Shown: one piece after another, positions 8,579-16,557 of the stretch
Position numbering within the stretch: the first letter of the stretch is position 1
Layout: every line of letters begins with the position of its first letter
Source of the DNA: Tieghemiomyces parasiticus
Taxonomy: Eukaryota > Kickxellomycota > Dimargaritomycetes > Dimargaritales > Dimargaritaceae
DNA: 16,557 nucleotides
Direction of reading: 5' to 3'
NCBI GenBank assembly: GCA_027575765.1
Contig: JANBPT010001010.1
Location: 1 to 16,557, forward strand
Program-made: the position numbers and the translations under genes
The notes under the pieces: model-generated
Told to the model about the DNA's origin: nothing
Database searches by the model: none
The model's input: the letters and a program-made list of their open reading frames with translations, nothing else

Positions 8579-8818
8579 TATAAAACAGGTTCCAATGGCC
8601 AAGGGACAATGTGGTGGGGATCCCTCACGGGCTTTCCTGGGGGCCCTCCTTCTCTCTCTCTCCCGCATGACCCTTAACCGTTCCGTATTCCCCCATCGTT
8701 CGGACTCCCTTCTCGACCCTCTACTGTCTTTGGCATTGGATACCCCACCCACCACAGGCCCCCCTCCACCCTACCTAACACGCATCCTACCGCCGGCCTC
8801 TTCTGGGCTTTCCACCGC
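8579..8818 (+). promoter_or_regulatory. Likely promoter of the BRAP2-like gene, with TATA-like box
   Basis: TATAAAA at 8579-8585 lies 234 nt before the start codon, the clearest TATA-like element ahead of any gene in the window. It is followed by a (TC)6 microsatellite at 8651-8662 and a CT-rich leader up to the ATG. The role of each element is inferred from position only. Confidence 0.4.
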
Positions 8819-11086
8819 ATGGTCTACTTTTACACCCTCCACCTCGAACTGTTCGCCGTCCCTCGCCGCCTCTCAAACTCCCCCACCGACCCGACCTTGC
8901 GTACCTGGGCCGCCCACTTGGACCATTTCACCTGGACGGCGTTGAGGTTCGATAACCACGTCCCGGGCCCGTCGCCCGCCACCCCTGCCCCCGCTGCGGC
9001 CCTCCTTGACCGGCTGCGTGCCCGCCGCGACCGCCGTATCGGCCCGGTGACGGTCGATTCTGTTGTGCCCGCCATGACCGCCCCACCCCTGTCCGCAGCG
9101 ACCGCACCCCCGGCCCCGCGGGGCCACTTTACCCCAGCTCCAGCTTCGGACACTTACCCGTGGGGCACGCTGCACCTCTACCGCGACGTCCAGCCCACGA
9201 CGGTCGAGCCGGCCACGGTGGATGGGACGCCGCACGGTGGCACGCTGCTCGCCGTTCTGGCCGTCCCGGCCTACTTGGCTACGGTAGATTTTCTGGCCTT
9301 CCTGGGCGGCTACCGGGAGGCCATTTCACACATCCGGACCGTGCGCGATGGCCTCCCTAACCGGTACCTCGCCATCCTCAAATTTCGTGATGCCACCGCG
9401 GCCCGTCGGTTTTATACCGCCTACAACGGACGGGCCTTCAGCTCCCTGGAACCTGAAAAATGCCACGTGGTATACCTGGCCGGGCTGTACGTGGAGCACG
9501 CGGCGGTACCGGACTACGCCCTGCCCCTCCTGTTTCAGTCGCTGGGTGCGGTTCCGGCCGGCGGCAAGTGGCCCGACGTTGGCTCGCTGCCGGTCTCCGC
9601 ATGGCACGCCGCTGGTCCGGCCGGCCGCAGCCTCACGGCCACCCCCGCCGTCCCCTTCGGTCCGGAGTTACCGGCGTGTCCGGTGTGCCTCGAAAGTCTC
9701 GACGCATCCGCCACGGGGCTACTCACCATCGTGTGTCAACACACGTTTCACTGCCAGTGTCTCACGCGGTGGGGCGACGCCAGCTGTCCGGTCTGTCGTT
9801 ACAGCACCGCGCGACGCCGGGTGGGCCCAGCCCCAGCGGGATCCGACCACGCGCCCGACGATCCCCCACGAGATGATGGTGAGGAAGCCCAGCGGTGTGC
9901 CCACTGCGGGGTGCAGAATGAACTCTGGATCTGTCTGATCTGTGCGCACCTAGGCTGCGGACGCTACCAGGCTGGCCACGCCCATCGGCACTACGACGAG
10001 ACGGGGCATCTGTACGCCTTAGAACTAGAAACGCAGCGCGTGTGGGATTACGCGCGCGAAGGGTAAGTAGGTACACGGGCACCTTTGGACCAACGGGTAG
10101 GACGGGTGCGGTGACTAACCTCCCCTTGTAACATACATTGATATTTACTGGTCTGTTCACCAACCTAGCTATGTCCACCGCCTCATCCAGAATACGGCCG
10201 ACGGCAAACTGGTTGAACTGCCTGACCCAGGGACCGAGGACGCAGACCAGTCGCTGGCCTTGGAGGTAAGTGAATGGCCCCGTAGTGGATGGATGCGGCA
10301 TCGCTGAGCGCATAAGGCCTGGTTCACCCGCACGGCATCTCACCATTCCGCAGCCTTATCCACGCTGTCACCCCGACCCCTGGTCCAGGACAAGTTGCAG
10401 AACCTCAACCTTGAATTTTCCGGGATCCTCGACTCCCAGCTTGAGTCGCAGCGGCACTTTTACGATACCCAGCTCACTCAGCTCACTCGCGAGTGGCACC
10501 GGACCGTACAGGAACTGGCGGCGGCTCAACACGAGCGTACGCAGACGGCCGCGCGGTGCCAAGAGTTGCAGCGGGCGGCGACGCGGGATCGCGAGGCCCT
10601 GGCCATCGCACGCGCTGAGAAGCTGCGTCTCGAGACCAGCGTGGGGGAACTACGCGCCCAGGTGACCAATCTAGAGCGGCAGTGTCGGGATGAAAGCGAG
10701 GTAACTTTGTGCAATATGCGCGCGCTAGATGAAACTGGGAGGTGGCGAGGATGGGCGCCATGTTGCCCAGCTTTGTTTTATGCCCAATACCCTGTCAAGT
10801 TTCCGTCGCACGGCTAACCACTGCGTTCGATGTTCACACCTGTATTCTGTGGTATCCCAATCAGATGACGACCTCGCTGGTAACCAACCAGACTGCGCTC
10901 AAGGCCCAGGTGGAAGCCCGAGGCCAACAGATCACCGAACTCCAGGAGCAGGTCCAAGATCTCATGGCGTACTTTAGCATGCAAGAGAAGGTGGCCAGCG
11001 ACGCGTCCTTGCAAGGGGCCGATATCGGATTGGCCCCCACGGCTGGTAGTAGTCGGCGGACGAAGCCAAAGGGCAAGCGGAAGTAA
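8819..11086 (+). CDS. BRAP2/Etp1-like RING E3 ubiquitin ligase, 4 exons
   Basis: Exons 8819-10062, 10169-10265, 10389-10700, 10865-11086 encode 624 residues. The order matches BRAP2 (IMP) of animals and Etp1 of yeast. It has an RRM-like BRAP2 domain (about 142-222, ending in EPEKCHVVYL). The RING-H2 finger has Cys287, Cys290, Cys306, His308, His311, Cys314, Cys323 and Cys326. A UBP-type zinc finger (about 360-397, Cys360/363/372/375/380 with His387/391/397) continues to the LELETQRVWDYA signature. A long coiled coil (about 448-600) follows, with a basic tail RRTKPKGKRK. The RING recruits E2 enzymes and the UBP finger usually binds the ubiquitin C-terminus. Animal BRAP2 modulates Ras-MAPK signalling and nuclear import; yeast Etp1 affects ethanol tolerance. 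The start is supported by the MVYFYTLHLELF beginning, which resembles fungal homologues. Residues 45-110 form a Pro/Ala-rich insert. Introns are in phases 2, 0 and 0. Confidence 0.92.
10063..10168 (+). other. Intron 1 of the BRAP2-like gene (106 nt)
   Basis: GTAAGT donor, a CTAAC branch-like site near 10114, and a CTAG acceptor. It splits Gly415 after the second base. Splicing yields WDYAREGYVHRLIQNTADGK, the conserved end of the UBP finger region. Confidence 0.88.
10266..10388 (+). other. Intron 2 of the BRAP2-like gene (123 nt)
   Basis: GTAAGT donor, phase 0, acceptor CCAG ending at 10388. An alternative CAG at 10351-10353 would put the coiled-coil exon out of frame, so the later acceptor is chosen. 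The branch site is not obvious. Confidence 0.82.
10701..10864 (+). other. Intron 3 of the BRAP2-like gene (164 nt)
   Basis: It has a GTAACT donor, the only one of the six introns not starting GTAAGT. There is a GGCTAAC branch site around 10812 and an ATCAG acceptor. Phase 0. Splicing continues the coiled coil from RDESE into MTTSLVTNQTALKAQ. Confidence 0.83.
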
Positions 11087-11093
11087 ACCCTAT

Positions 11094-11141
11094 GGCCCTG
11101 GACAGCCCTGCCGCAGGGTGCACAATGCCCAGGACAGGGCC
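11094..11141 (+). repeat. Nested hairpins just after the BRAP2-like stop codon
   Basis: An outer 7-bp stem (GGCCCTG 11094-11100 with CAGGGCC 11135-11141) encloses an inner 5-bp stem (CCCTG 11106-11110 with CAGGG 11114-11118). It starts 8 nt after the stop codon, so it would lie at the head of the 3' UTR. The halves are variants of the same CCCTG/CAGGG motif, so several alternative pairings are possible. Confidence 0.6.
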
Positions 11142-11187
11142 TCTTGTGTATGGTTACACTTTAGTCTGTAGTACAATCCCCAACTTG

Positions 11188-11252
11188 ATTAAAACGTCGC
11201 TTTGGTAGCCAGTAGCCTCTCGACTCATCGGGAAATGGATACTGGTGAGTAG
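11188..11252 (+). terminator. Probable polyadenylation region of the BRAP2-like gene
   Basis: ATTAAAA at 11188-11194 is followed 6 nt later by GCTTTGG, then by ACTGGTGAGTAG at 11241-11252. The ATTAAAA...GCTTTGG...ACTGGTGAGTAG order repeats that behind the aldehyde dehydrogenase gene almost exactly. I read it as a poly(A) signal plus downstream element. Confidence 0.42.
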
Positions 11253-11433
11253 AACCAAGGTACCAGTCCAGCGGGAGTGGTCAACCTCACGTATCTCTGG
11301 ACTCGGCGGCGATGGAGTGGACACGTCTCGCCCTTGGTTGTGTCAATTCTGATACCTTTGCTCTCACCCGGATGGCAATCGCAACGTTGGGTGGTTAACG
11401 GGCCTTTTTATCAAGGTATGTGGTGGTCCTATT

Positions 11434-11484
11434 GAGAGAGAAAGAGAGAGAGAGGGGGAGAGAGAGGGAGAGAGAGGGAGAGAG
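11434..11484. repeat. 51-nt pure purine (GA/GGA) microsatellite
   Basis: Every base from 11434 to 11484 is A or G. It grades from GA dinucleotides into a 10-nt unit, AGAGAGGGAG (exact copies at 11461-11470 and 11471-11480, a variant at 11451-11460). Mirror-symmetric purine tracts of this sort can form triplex DNA and are prone to length change. Confidence 0.92.
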
Positions 11485-12639
11485 CAAAACAAACACACAG
11501 CTGGGATGGAGGCCCACACCGATGAATTGTTTGTTTATTTTAATTCGAACTTAATTTGCAAGCGGCCTTTTGGTCATATTATGACGGGGCGTGTAGCCCG
11601 CGAGGGGGAGCAACTAGAAGAAAGACCAAGGGAGGGTCGCTGACGAGCAGGTCGAGCAGAATAAAGAAATAGTATGTATTGCACACTTAACGAATCTACA
11701 ATTATGGGCGATTCATCGTCTTTAAATAGGTGTGGTTTGAATGATGACGCGAAACCGTTTTGGTTTAACTTAAGGCGCTTGATTCGCGGCCTCTTTTCCA
11801 TGTGGAGAAAACCGCGATAGAAGTTGGAGGGTTCTATCAGGAGGACAGGTCCATATGGGGAGGCGGCTTTCTCGAACAAGGAGGCGTCCTGGGGTGCACC
11901 TCGGTTACAATATAGCTGTCCGATTTGATCGGGTAGTGGTTCGGTAGGCCTTCAAAAACTTCAAGGTACTGTTGGCGAGGAAAAGGCGGAGTTGGAGGTT
12001 AGAGGATGTGAGGAGGCGGGTCTCGTCGACTGCTGGTCTTGCTGTGGCCGCTGGCTGGTGTCGTAGTGAGCCTGGGCCGCCAGTGAGTCTGTAGTCTAGT
12101 TGTCCTGCCGTCGCAGAGTTGATAGGTGGTGTTTCGGGTTGTAGACCCTGGAGAGGGCGATGGCCAGCGGGAAGGCGACGTCCCAAGGCCTACGCCAGCA
12201 CGTTTTCGCAGGCCAAGAGAGAGGTTCAAGGGATGGACGCCATTGTATGGTAAATTCCAAGTGCGAGGCCATCTCAAGTTGCGCTCTTAGGTGCTCCCTC
12301 TCCTCCCACGTTATTGCACCTGGCTTGTGCGCCCCGCCAACTCCCGCCTTTATTCCCGCCAATGACCGCCCCGGGTGGCCGGAATGTACCCATAATCCGC
12401 CAATCGGAGGGATCCTTTTTACACCCAGTGGGATGCTATTTAACGGTCTTTGTACCAGGGGCCCGATAGAATTCAGGGAGGCTTGGCATTTTTATCTATT
12501 TTTTCTTAGGCGTCATCCCCCCCCCGCCTGCAGCCCGTGGGGTAGAAAATGTGGAGTCCCCCCCTCCTGCACCAAGTTGGCCAGTTCCCTGCCAAGGAAG
12601 GGGCCACTGACGTGAGAGGGTGGTACTGACTAATCACAC
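11485..12639. other. Gene-free interval after the BRAP2-like gene
   Basis: No gene is supported. Several overlapping minus-strand open frames (11574-11879, 11905-12186, 12096-12362) and one plus-strand frame (12160-12615) exist, but none shows a recognisable motif or a joining splice pair. A C9 run (12517-12525) and a C7 run (12558-12564) are present. A decayed gene on the minus strand cannot be excluded. Confidence 0.4.
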
Positions 12640-12854
12640 GCAGGACTCTCCAATGCCCACCCCCTTTATGATTCAATATGACCTTTGACCTGGATGGCTC
12701 AATTCATTACTGTTTGCTACCGTCGCCGCTTATTACTTTGAATTTGACATCCGGCCTTTAAATCTCTTAATTCGTTTCCGGGGTTAATCTACGAATTACC
12801 TTGACCATCCGCCACGCTCCCCCCCTTTGCTCGCGCCGTTGAGCGCCGCCATCC
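12640..12854 (+). promoter_or_regulatory. Promoter/leader region of the basic-protein gene
   Basis: TTTAAAT at 12757-12763 is a possible TATA-like element 92 nt before the start codon. It is followed by CT-rich sequence with a C7 run (12819-12825). The composition matches the leaders of the other genes in the window. Confidence 0.35.
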
Positions 12855-14348
12855 ATGTTTCGTTTCCTGGCCTCCTGGGCTCGGCGGTACCGTATTCCAG
12901 CCATGTTCCCCGTGGCCCACCAGCGTTTGCTGGCACTGAAACGGGCCGCGCTTGGGAACCAGATCCGGTTGACGCTGCTGCAACGTAAGCGGGAGGTGGC
13001 CCGCACCACCCACGCCCGCTACGGCCGCCCGACGTGCGGTCCTTACGGGGCCCCCTTCTGGACCCACCCCCAGCCGGTCTCCTCGACCCTGATGGCCGTT
13101 CGATTAGCTGCAGGCCCCGCCCGGCCCCTGTGCCCCGGCTCGCGCCTACTGCACCGTCTGGCGGGCCGAGTGGCCCGTTTCTGGGGCGGTCGGCTCCACG
13201 TGCGGGCTCGCAACCCCCCGTTGGCGGGATACCACGCCCTCTGGGCCCACGTTCGGCAGGACCAGCATCAGTGCTTTGCGGCCCTCCGCCGCTCACCGTT
13301 CGGACCCTGTATGTCTCCATTGGGCCGCTTCTCGCACGTGTTTGCCCGCTCCTTTTCGACGACCAACGCCTTCTTTACCCCGTCCGCCTTACCGTCGGCT
13401 CTTGCCAGCGCTGCGCGGGCCGGCCCCACCCGGACCCTGGCAGCATTCGGCTGCAACGCCGAGGCCTTGCGGCAGGCCTCCACCGGCGACCACGAGAATG
13501 TCAACCGACGGGATGCCATGACAGCCTCCGTCTCAAAGCTCGGCCCACGACCCCGTCGGCGGCGCGTTACCCGCCATCGATCCCGGACCGGTGCCGTCGC
13601 CCCGCTTAAACGCCTAACTGGTCCGGCCTGGGCCCACGACCTACACTCACTAATCGCCGCGGCCCGGCCCAGTCCTGCGGCCAGCCTGCTGGGCGGCGTC
13701 GAACCGGTCTACGTGGAACTCGAACTCTCTGTCGTCTCGCACCGATTGAGTCCGCTGTTCAGTCCGGCCGACCGCCCTACCGCCGACGGCGAACCAGCGA
13801 CTACCGATTCGCCCGCCTCCGTCATGGCCAAACTCCAGGACGCCCAGGTTCTCCAGCAGGCCCACCTGCGCACCGTCACACGCATTGTGGAACAGCTGAC
13901 GGCGGCCTTCCCGTGCCAGGTGGACACCCACGACAGCCACGTCCGGGTCCGCCTCCCGCTGGGCCTGAACCGCCAGCGGGCCGAACAGGCTCTCCGGAAC
14001 CTGGGCATCGACCCGCAAGGGGACGGCCTGCTCCTCCGCGAGGTGCGCTTGACCCCGGTGCCTGCCACACCCCTCCCCGCTCTCTCCCCCATGCCCCAGT
14101 CACCCATGGTCTTCCCGCACCTTGACCTTGCCTTGTCAGTGTACTCGTCCACCGAGAGCAGTAGCGGCAGCGAATCGTGGCTTGACCAGACGGTCCCCAC
14201 CCTGCTTATGGACCAGCTCGCCACACCCCCCATCCGCGTTGGCGGCGGCACCGTGAACGATTTTCTATACCAGTTGGACCTGCTGGAAGCGGACCACTAC
14301 CAATTCCAGGCACGGCAGCCAGCCACTTCGCGGGAGCTCGTCTATTAG
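12855..14348 (+). CDS. Fungal protein of uncertain family with very basic N-terminal half
   Basis: A 497-residue intronless frame, not confidently recognised. Residues 1-202 contain only two acidic residues (Glu47, Asp136) against dozens of Arg/Lys/His. The first 35 residues look like an amphipathic mitochondrial presequence, and FARSFSTTNAFF at 163-174 resembles sequence seen near such leaders. A second basic patch is PRPRRRRVTRHRSR at 231-244. A more globular part starts at PVYVELELSV (284-293). It continues through a helix about 325-350 to SHVRVRLP (361-368) and LGIDPQGDG (383-391), and looks like a small alpha/beta domain. That order reminds me of a fungal family sometimes annotated, doubtfully, as casein kinase II beta-2 subunit. 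A Ser/Thr-rich stretch (431-441) and an acidic C-terminus follow. The start at 12855 has a good context; Met17 is an alternative. G/C-rich third positions over 1.5 kb support coding status. Confidence 0.72.
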   Translation: MFRFLASWARRYRIPAMFPVAHQRLLALKRAALGNQIRLTLLQRKREVARTTHARYGRPTCGPYGAPFWTHPQPVSSTLMAVRLAAGPARPLCPGSRLLHRLAGRVARFWGGRLHVRARNPPLAGYHALWAHVRQDQHQCFAALRRSPFGPCMSPLGRFSHVFARSFSTTNAFFTPSALPSALASAARAGPTRTLAAFGCNAEALRQASTGDHENVNRRDAMTASVSKLGPRPRRRRVTRHRSRTGAVAPLKRLTGPAWAHDLHSLIAAARPSPAASLLGGVEPVYVELELSVVSHRLSPLFSPADRPTADGEPATTDSPASVMAKLQDAQVLQQAHLRTVTRIVEQLTAAFPCQVDTHDSHVRVRLPLGLNRQRAEQALRNLGIDPQGDGLLLREVRLTPVPATPLPALSPMPQSPMVFPHLDLALSVYSSTESSSGSESWLDQTVPTLLMDQLATPPIRVGGGTVNDFLYQLDLLEADHYQFQARQPATSRELVY

Positions 14349-16557
14349 ATGAGGAGCCTTCCCCTCCCACCTCAGCCTGTCATCCCCTTGGTAGCAGAGC
14401 ATGCCCGTATTTACTCACCTCTTGTATTTCTTCGTCGTACTTTTTCTTTTTTTTCCATGCTTGCTACTTAATGACTTTAACCGCATCCATCGTTTTTTAG
14501 TCTTTCTATCTAAGCCCAGCCTAGCTGGCCACCAGGCCCATCCACCTCTCGCTTGTCGCGAAGTGGGACAGGGGCTGTCAATTTATGAATTAATGTCACT
14601 ATTTACGTCTCGCCATAGTCACAGACGCCTTCCTGATAGCCTACTCAGCCTATCTCTTCACACTCGCAATGAAATCACCTTGCACACTATTGGGTTGGCT
14701 GCTGCTTATGATTGTTGGAAGGGCGCATATGCTCCTAGTTAGCGTGTGGGATTGCTGAGGCATTATGGCAGTCTCGGCATGTACCAGCGAGGAAGGTTGT
14801 CGCGGACTCGTTACCTTCTCAGGTTAAATTTATTGGTAGGGGGCGTGGGCCGGGTAAGGTCACTGAGTCGAACAGGGCCGCAATGTCCTCGGAGTTGGTA
14901 AATAGTAAACTACGGTCGCATCGTGCGGAGTACAAACTTCGATATCCGGGAGATGGAGAGTTTAGGCAGCGAAGTGAAATCTGAAGTTACTGGAAGGTAC
15001 TACTTCGGCCACGCGTACAGGCTGGGGATCCATTATGATTAATGGTTTCCCCCGGTTAATACGGGGCGTTGTTGTCACCCTTACAATGCTGCATCTTAGG
15101 GTGATCAATGGGCAACTAGGGTGGTCTTGAATGAAATAGATGTGGTTTTTAAAGTTCGAGACCCGCGTATTATATATTGAGTGTTTTTTTGGGGGGGGGC
15201 ATAGGTTATTCATAGATTTTAACTGTTGGGGGAGTGTTCTCTGGGTGGTTATCACGGCAGTCCTGGAAATGATTAGATTAGGGCATGTCAAGTCACAATA
15301 ATCCAGTGGTCACAATTGCTGTCTTGGATAAACACATCTCGCTGCCCCCCCCTCGTTTGATGGTCCCTCTGATGCCTATAAACGAGTCGACGCTTATAAA
15401 ATGTAACGCGGTAAAGACCTGCCGAAACCAGTTGGGCGGTATGATGAAGGTAAATTTGTGGTATTTTACGGTTCCAGGAAAACAAAATTATCAAGCAATG
15501 ATCTGCATAACATGAGCAGACCTGTGAACTGGGTGTGGATTGTAACTATTAAAGTAGGCATGGCGAGGAAATACAAAGGCACACTCTATCTCAAGTAATG
15601 TCCGTATTCCCGAGTAGGCTGCGCCATATTGGACCCATCTATGATTGTCATTCAAGACCGGACCCCAGCTGTTGAAAAAAAATCAACCGCCTTACGAAAT
15701 TCAAATCCTATGGTTGGCTGACGCCGACATCATAGGGTACAACAAACATGGTTCATGTGCTTTGTTATTTTTACACATTGATCCTGAATTCGATTCGACC
15801 AATGTTTGGGCTTGGCCGGCCATGTAGCCGTTGTAGTCTTTTTGTCGATTACGCGTTGTAGTCCTTACCATTTATATTGTGGGGTGGCCATTTGCTTGGT
15901 GGCTAATGCGCTTGTATTCCCCCCCCCCTTAGTCCCACGGACCATAGCCCATTCTGATAAAGGCCCTCTCAAGTACCTCGCAGTCCACCTGTAGCTTCCA
16001 CCAACATATACTCCCCCGTTGACGCCGGTTTCCGTTTTTTTGTTTTGCTTTGCAGGGACGCCGAAAGAAAGGCATAATTTCAGACAACCCAGCTGACGTG
16101 CTCTAGGTACCTCAACCCTCTCCTCTCAAGTAGGCTCTAGGCAATCGCTATCCTTTCCCCAATGCGCTGCGTATCTCCACGGTCTAGCGCCTCGCTCTTG
16201 GTATACATGGTGCGGTCACGGGGTACGGCTAAGCCCAGAGGTGCGTCATGGGGCGAAAGTCGATACCGGGAGCTGAGGGGGGGGGGAAGGCACGCAGCGC
16301 TGTAGATTGTTAGCCAACCCAGTGCATCAATCGACCGCCAAGTCCGGCTAGACGACGACTCACAACAAACGCTGGACGCCACGGTCCTTCCAGCACAGGA
16401 CATATCACCCCAGCCCCCCTCCCTACAGTGGGTGCCGTCCAGGGCAAGCGTTGGGGGGGGGTGATTATGGTCACGGGGGGAGGGACTGCCCCACGGCGCA
16501 GCCGAGCCTTGGCCAGGAGGGAGGTTTAGGACCAAGTCGGCAGTTAAGGCCCGTCGT
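14349..16557. other. Gene-free right end of the window
   Basis: About 2.2 kb with no supportable gene. Open frames at 14401-14742 (+), 14962-15291 (-) and 16137-16535 (-) lack recognisable motifs and are judged chance. Homopolymers are abundant: T7G9 at 15184-15199, C8 at 15345-15352, C10 at 15919-15928, G10 at 16277-16286 and G9 at 16453-16461. A pyrimidine tract ending TTTGCAG near 16054 resembles a splice acceptor but has no coding exon behind it. No tRNA or rRNA signature was found. Confidence 0.45.
15184..15199. repeat. T7G9 homopolymer junction
   Basis: Seven T residues run directly into nine G residues in gene-free DNA. It is the most conspicuous of the G/C homopolymers at the right end of the window. 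Confidence 0.85.

Noticed and set aside
8943..8954. GGTTCGATAACC, a B-box-like string
   Set aside because: It lies inside the BRAP2-like coding exon and no tRNA cloverleaf can be drawn.
12160..12615. 151-codon open frame on the + strand
   Set aside because: The sequence has irregular composition and no domain; it overlaps equally long frames on the other strand.
14413..14419. ACTCACC, a minus-strand copy of GGTGAGT near the end of the basic-protein gene
   Set aside because: There is no minus-strand gene to the right whose 3' end it could mark, and a single heptamer on that strand is expected by chance.
14401..14742. 113-codon frame beginning with a hydrophobic, signal-like segment
   Set aside because: The hydrophobicity comes from T-rich DNA in the 3' flank of the preceding gene; nothing downstream looks like a mature protein.
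15148..15160. B-box-like GTTCGAGACCC suggesting a tRNA
   Set aside because: The flanking bases do not form a T-stem and no acceptor or D-arm can be folded around the A-box-like sequence upstream.
16030..16056. T-rich tract ending TTTGCAG as a splice acceptor of a further gene
   Set aside because: No open coding exon with recognisable content follows, and no partner donor is evident.

Overview
The window looks like nuclear DNA from a filamentous or early-diverging fungus. It holds five protein-coding genes, all on the + strand, separated by long gene-free gaps. The coding regions are GC-rich. Introns are short (106-164 nt), almost all with GTAAGT donors, and three of the six have a clear CTAAC branch site. 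The proteins are eukaryotic housekeeping and signalling types (CaMKK-like kinase, J-protein with an X-domain, BRAP2/Etp1-type E3 ligase). The style would fit a zoopagomycete or related lineage, but this is an impression from composition and protein flavour, not a placement.

Layout. Positions 1-830 are gene-free and end in a pyrimidine-rich leader. An intronless NAD(P)-dependent aldehyde dehydrogenase lies at 831-2225. A four-exon CaMKK/Sak1/Ssp1-type protein kinase lies at 3005-4577. After a 2.1 kb gap without a convincing gene comes an intronless J-domain protein with an N-terminal zinc ribbon and a C-terminal DnaJ-X region (6729-8225). A four-exon BRAP2/Etp1-like RING plus UBP-zinc-finger ubiquitin ligase lies at 8819-11086. 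A 1.8 kb gap carrying a 51-nt pure-purine microsatellite follows. An intronless gene of uncertain family with an extremely basic N-terminal half lies at 12855-14348. The last 2.2 kb holds no gene I can support.

The genes do not form an operon or an obvious pathway. Three of them (upstream kinase for AMPK-like kinases, J-protein cochaperone, Ras-pathway-type E3 ligase) are plausible stress or nutrient-signalling components, but their adjacency is probably incidental.

The most unusual signals are non-coding. A U1-complementary heptamer, GGTGAGT, recurs in the 3' flanks of three of the five genes. Two copies sit in an identical 12-mer about 50 nt after an ATTAAAA element, and one further copy sits in the loop of a 10-bp perfect hairpin. 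Non-coding DNA is also studded with G or C runs of 8-11 bases that are absent from the coding sequence. No CRISPR array, tRNA, rRNA, or intact mobile element was found.
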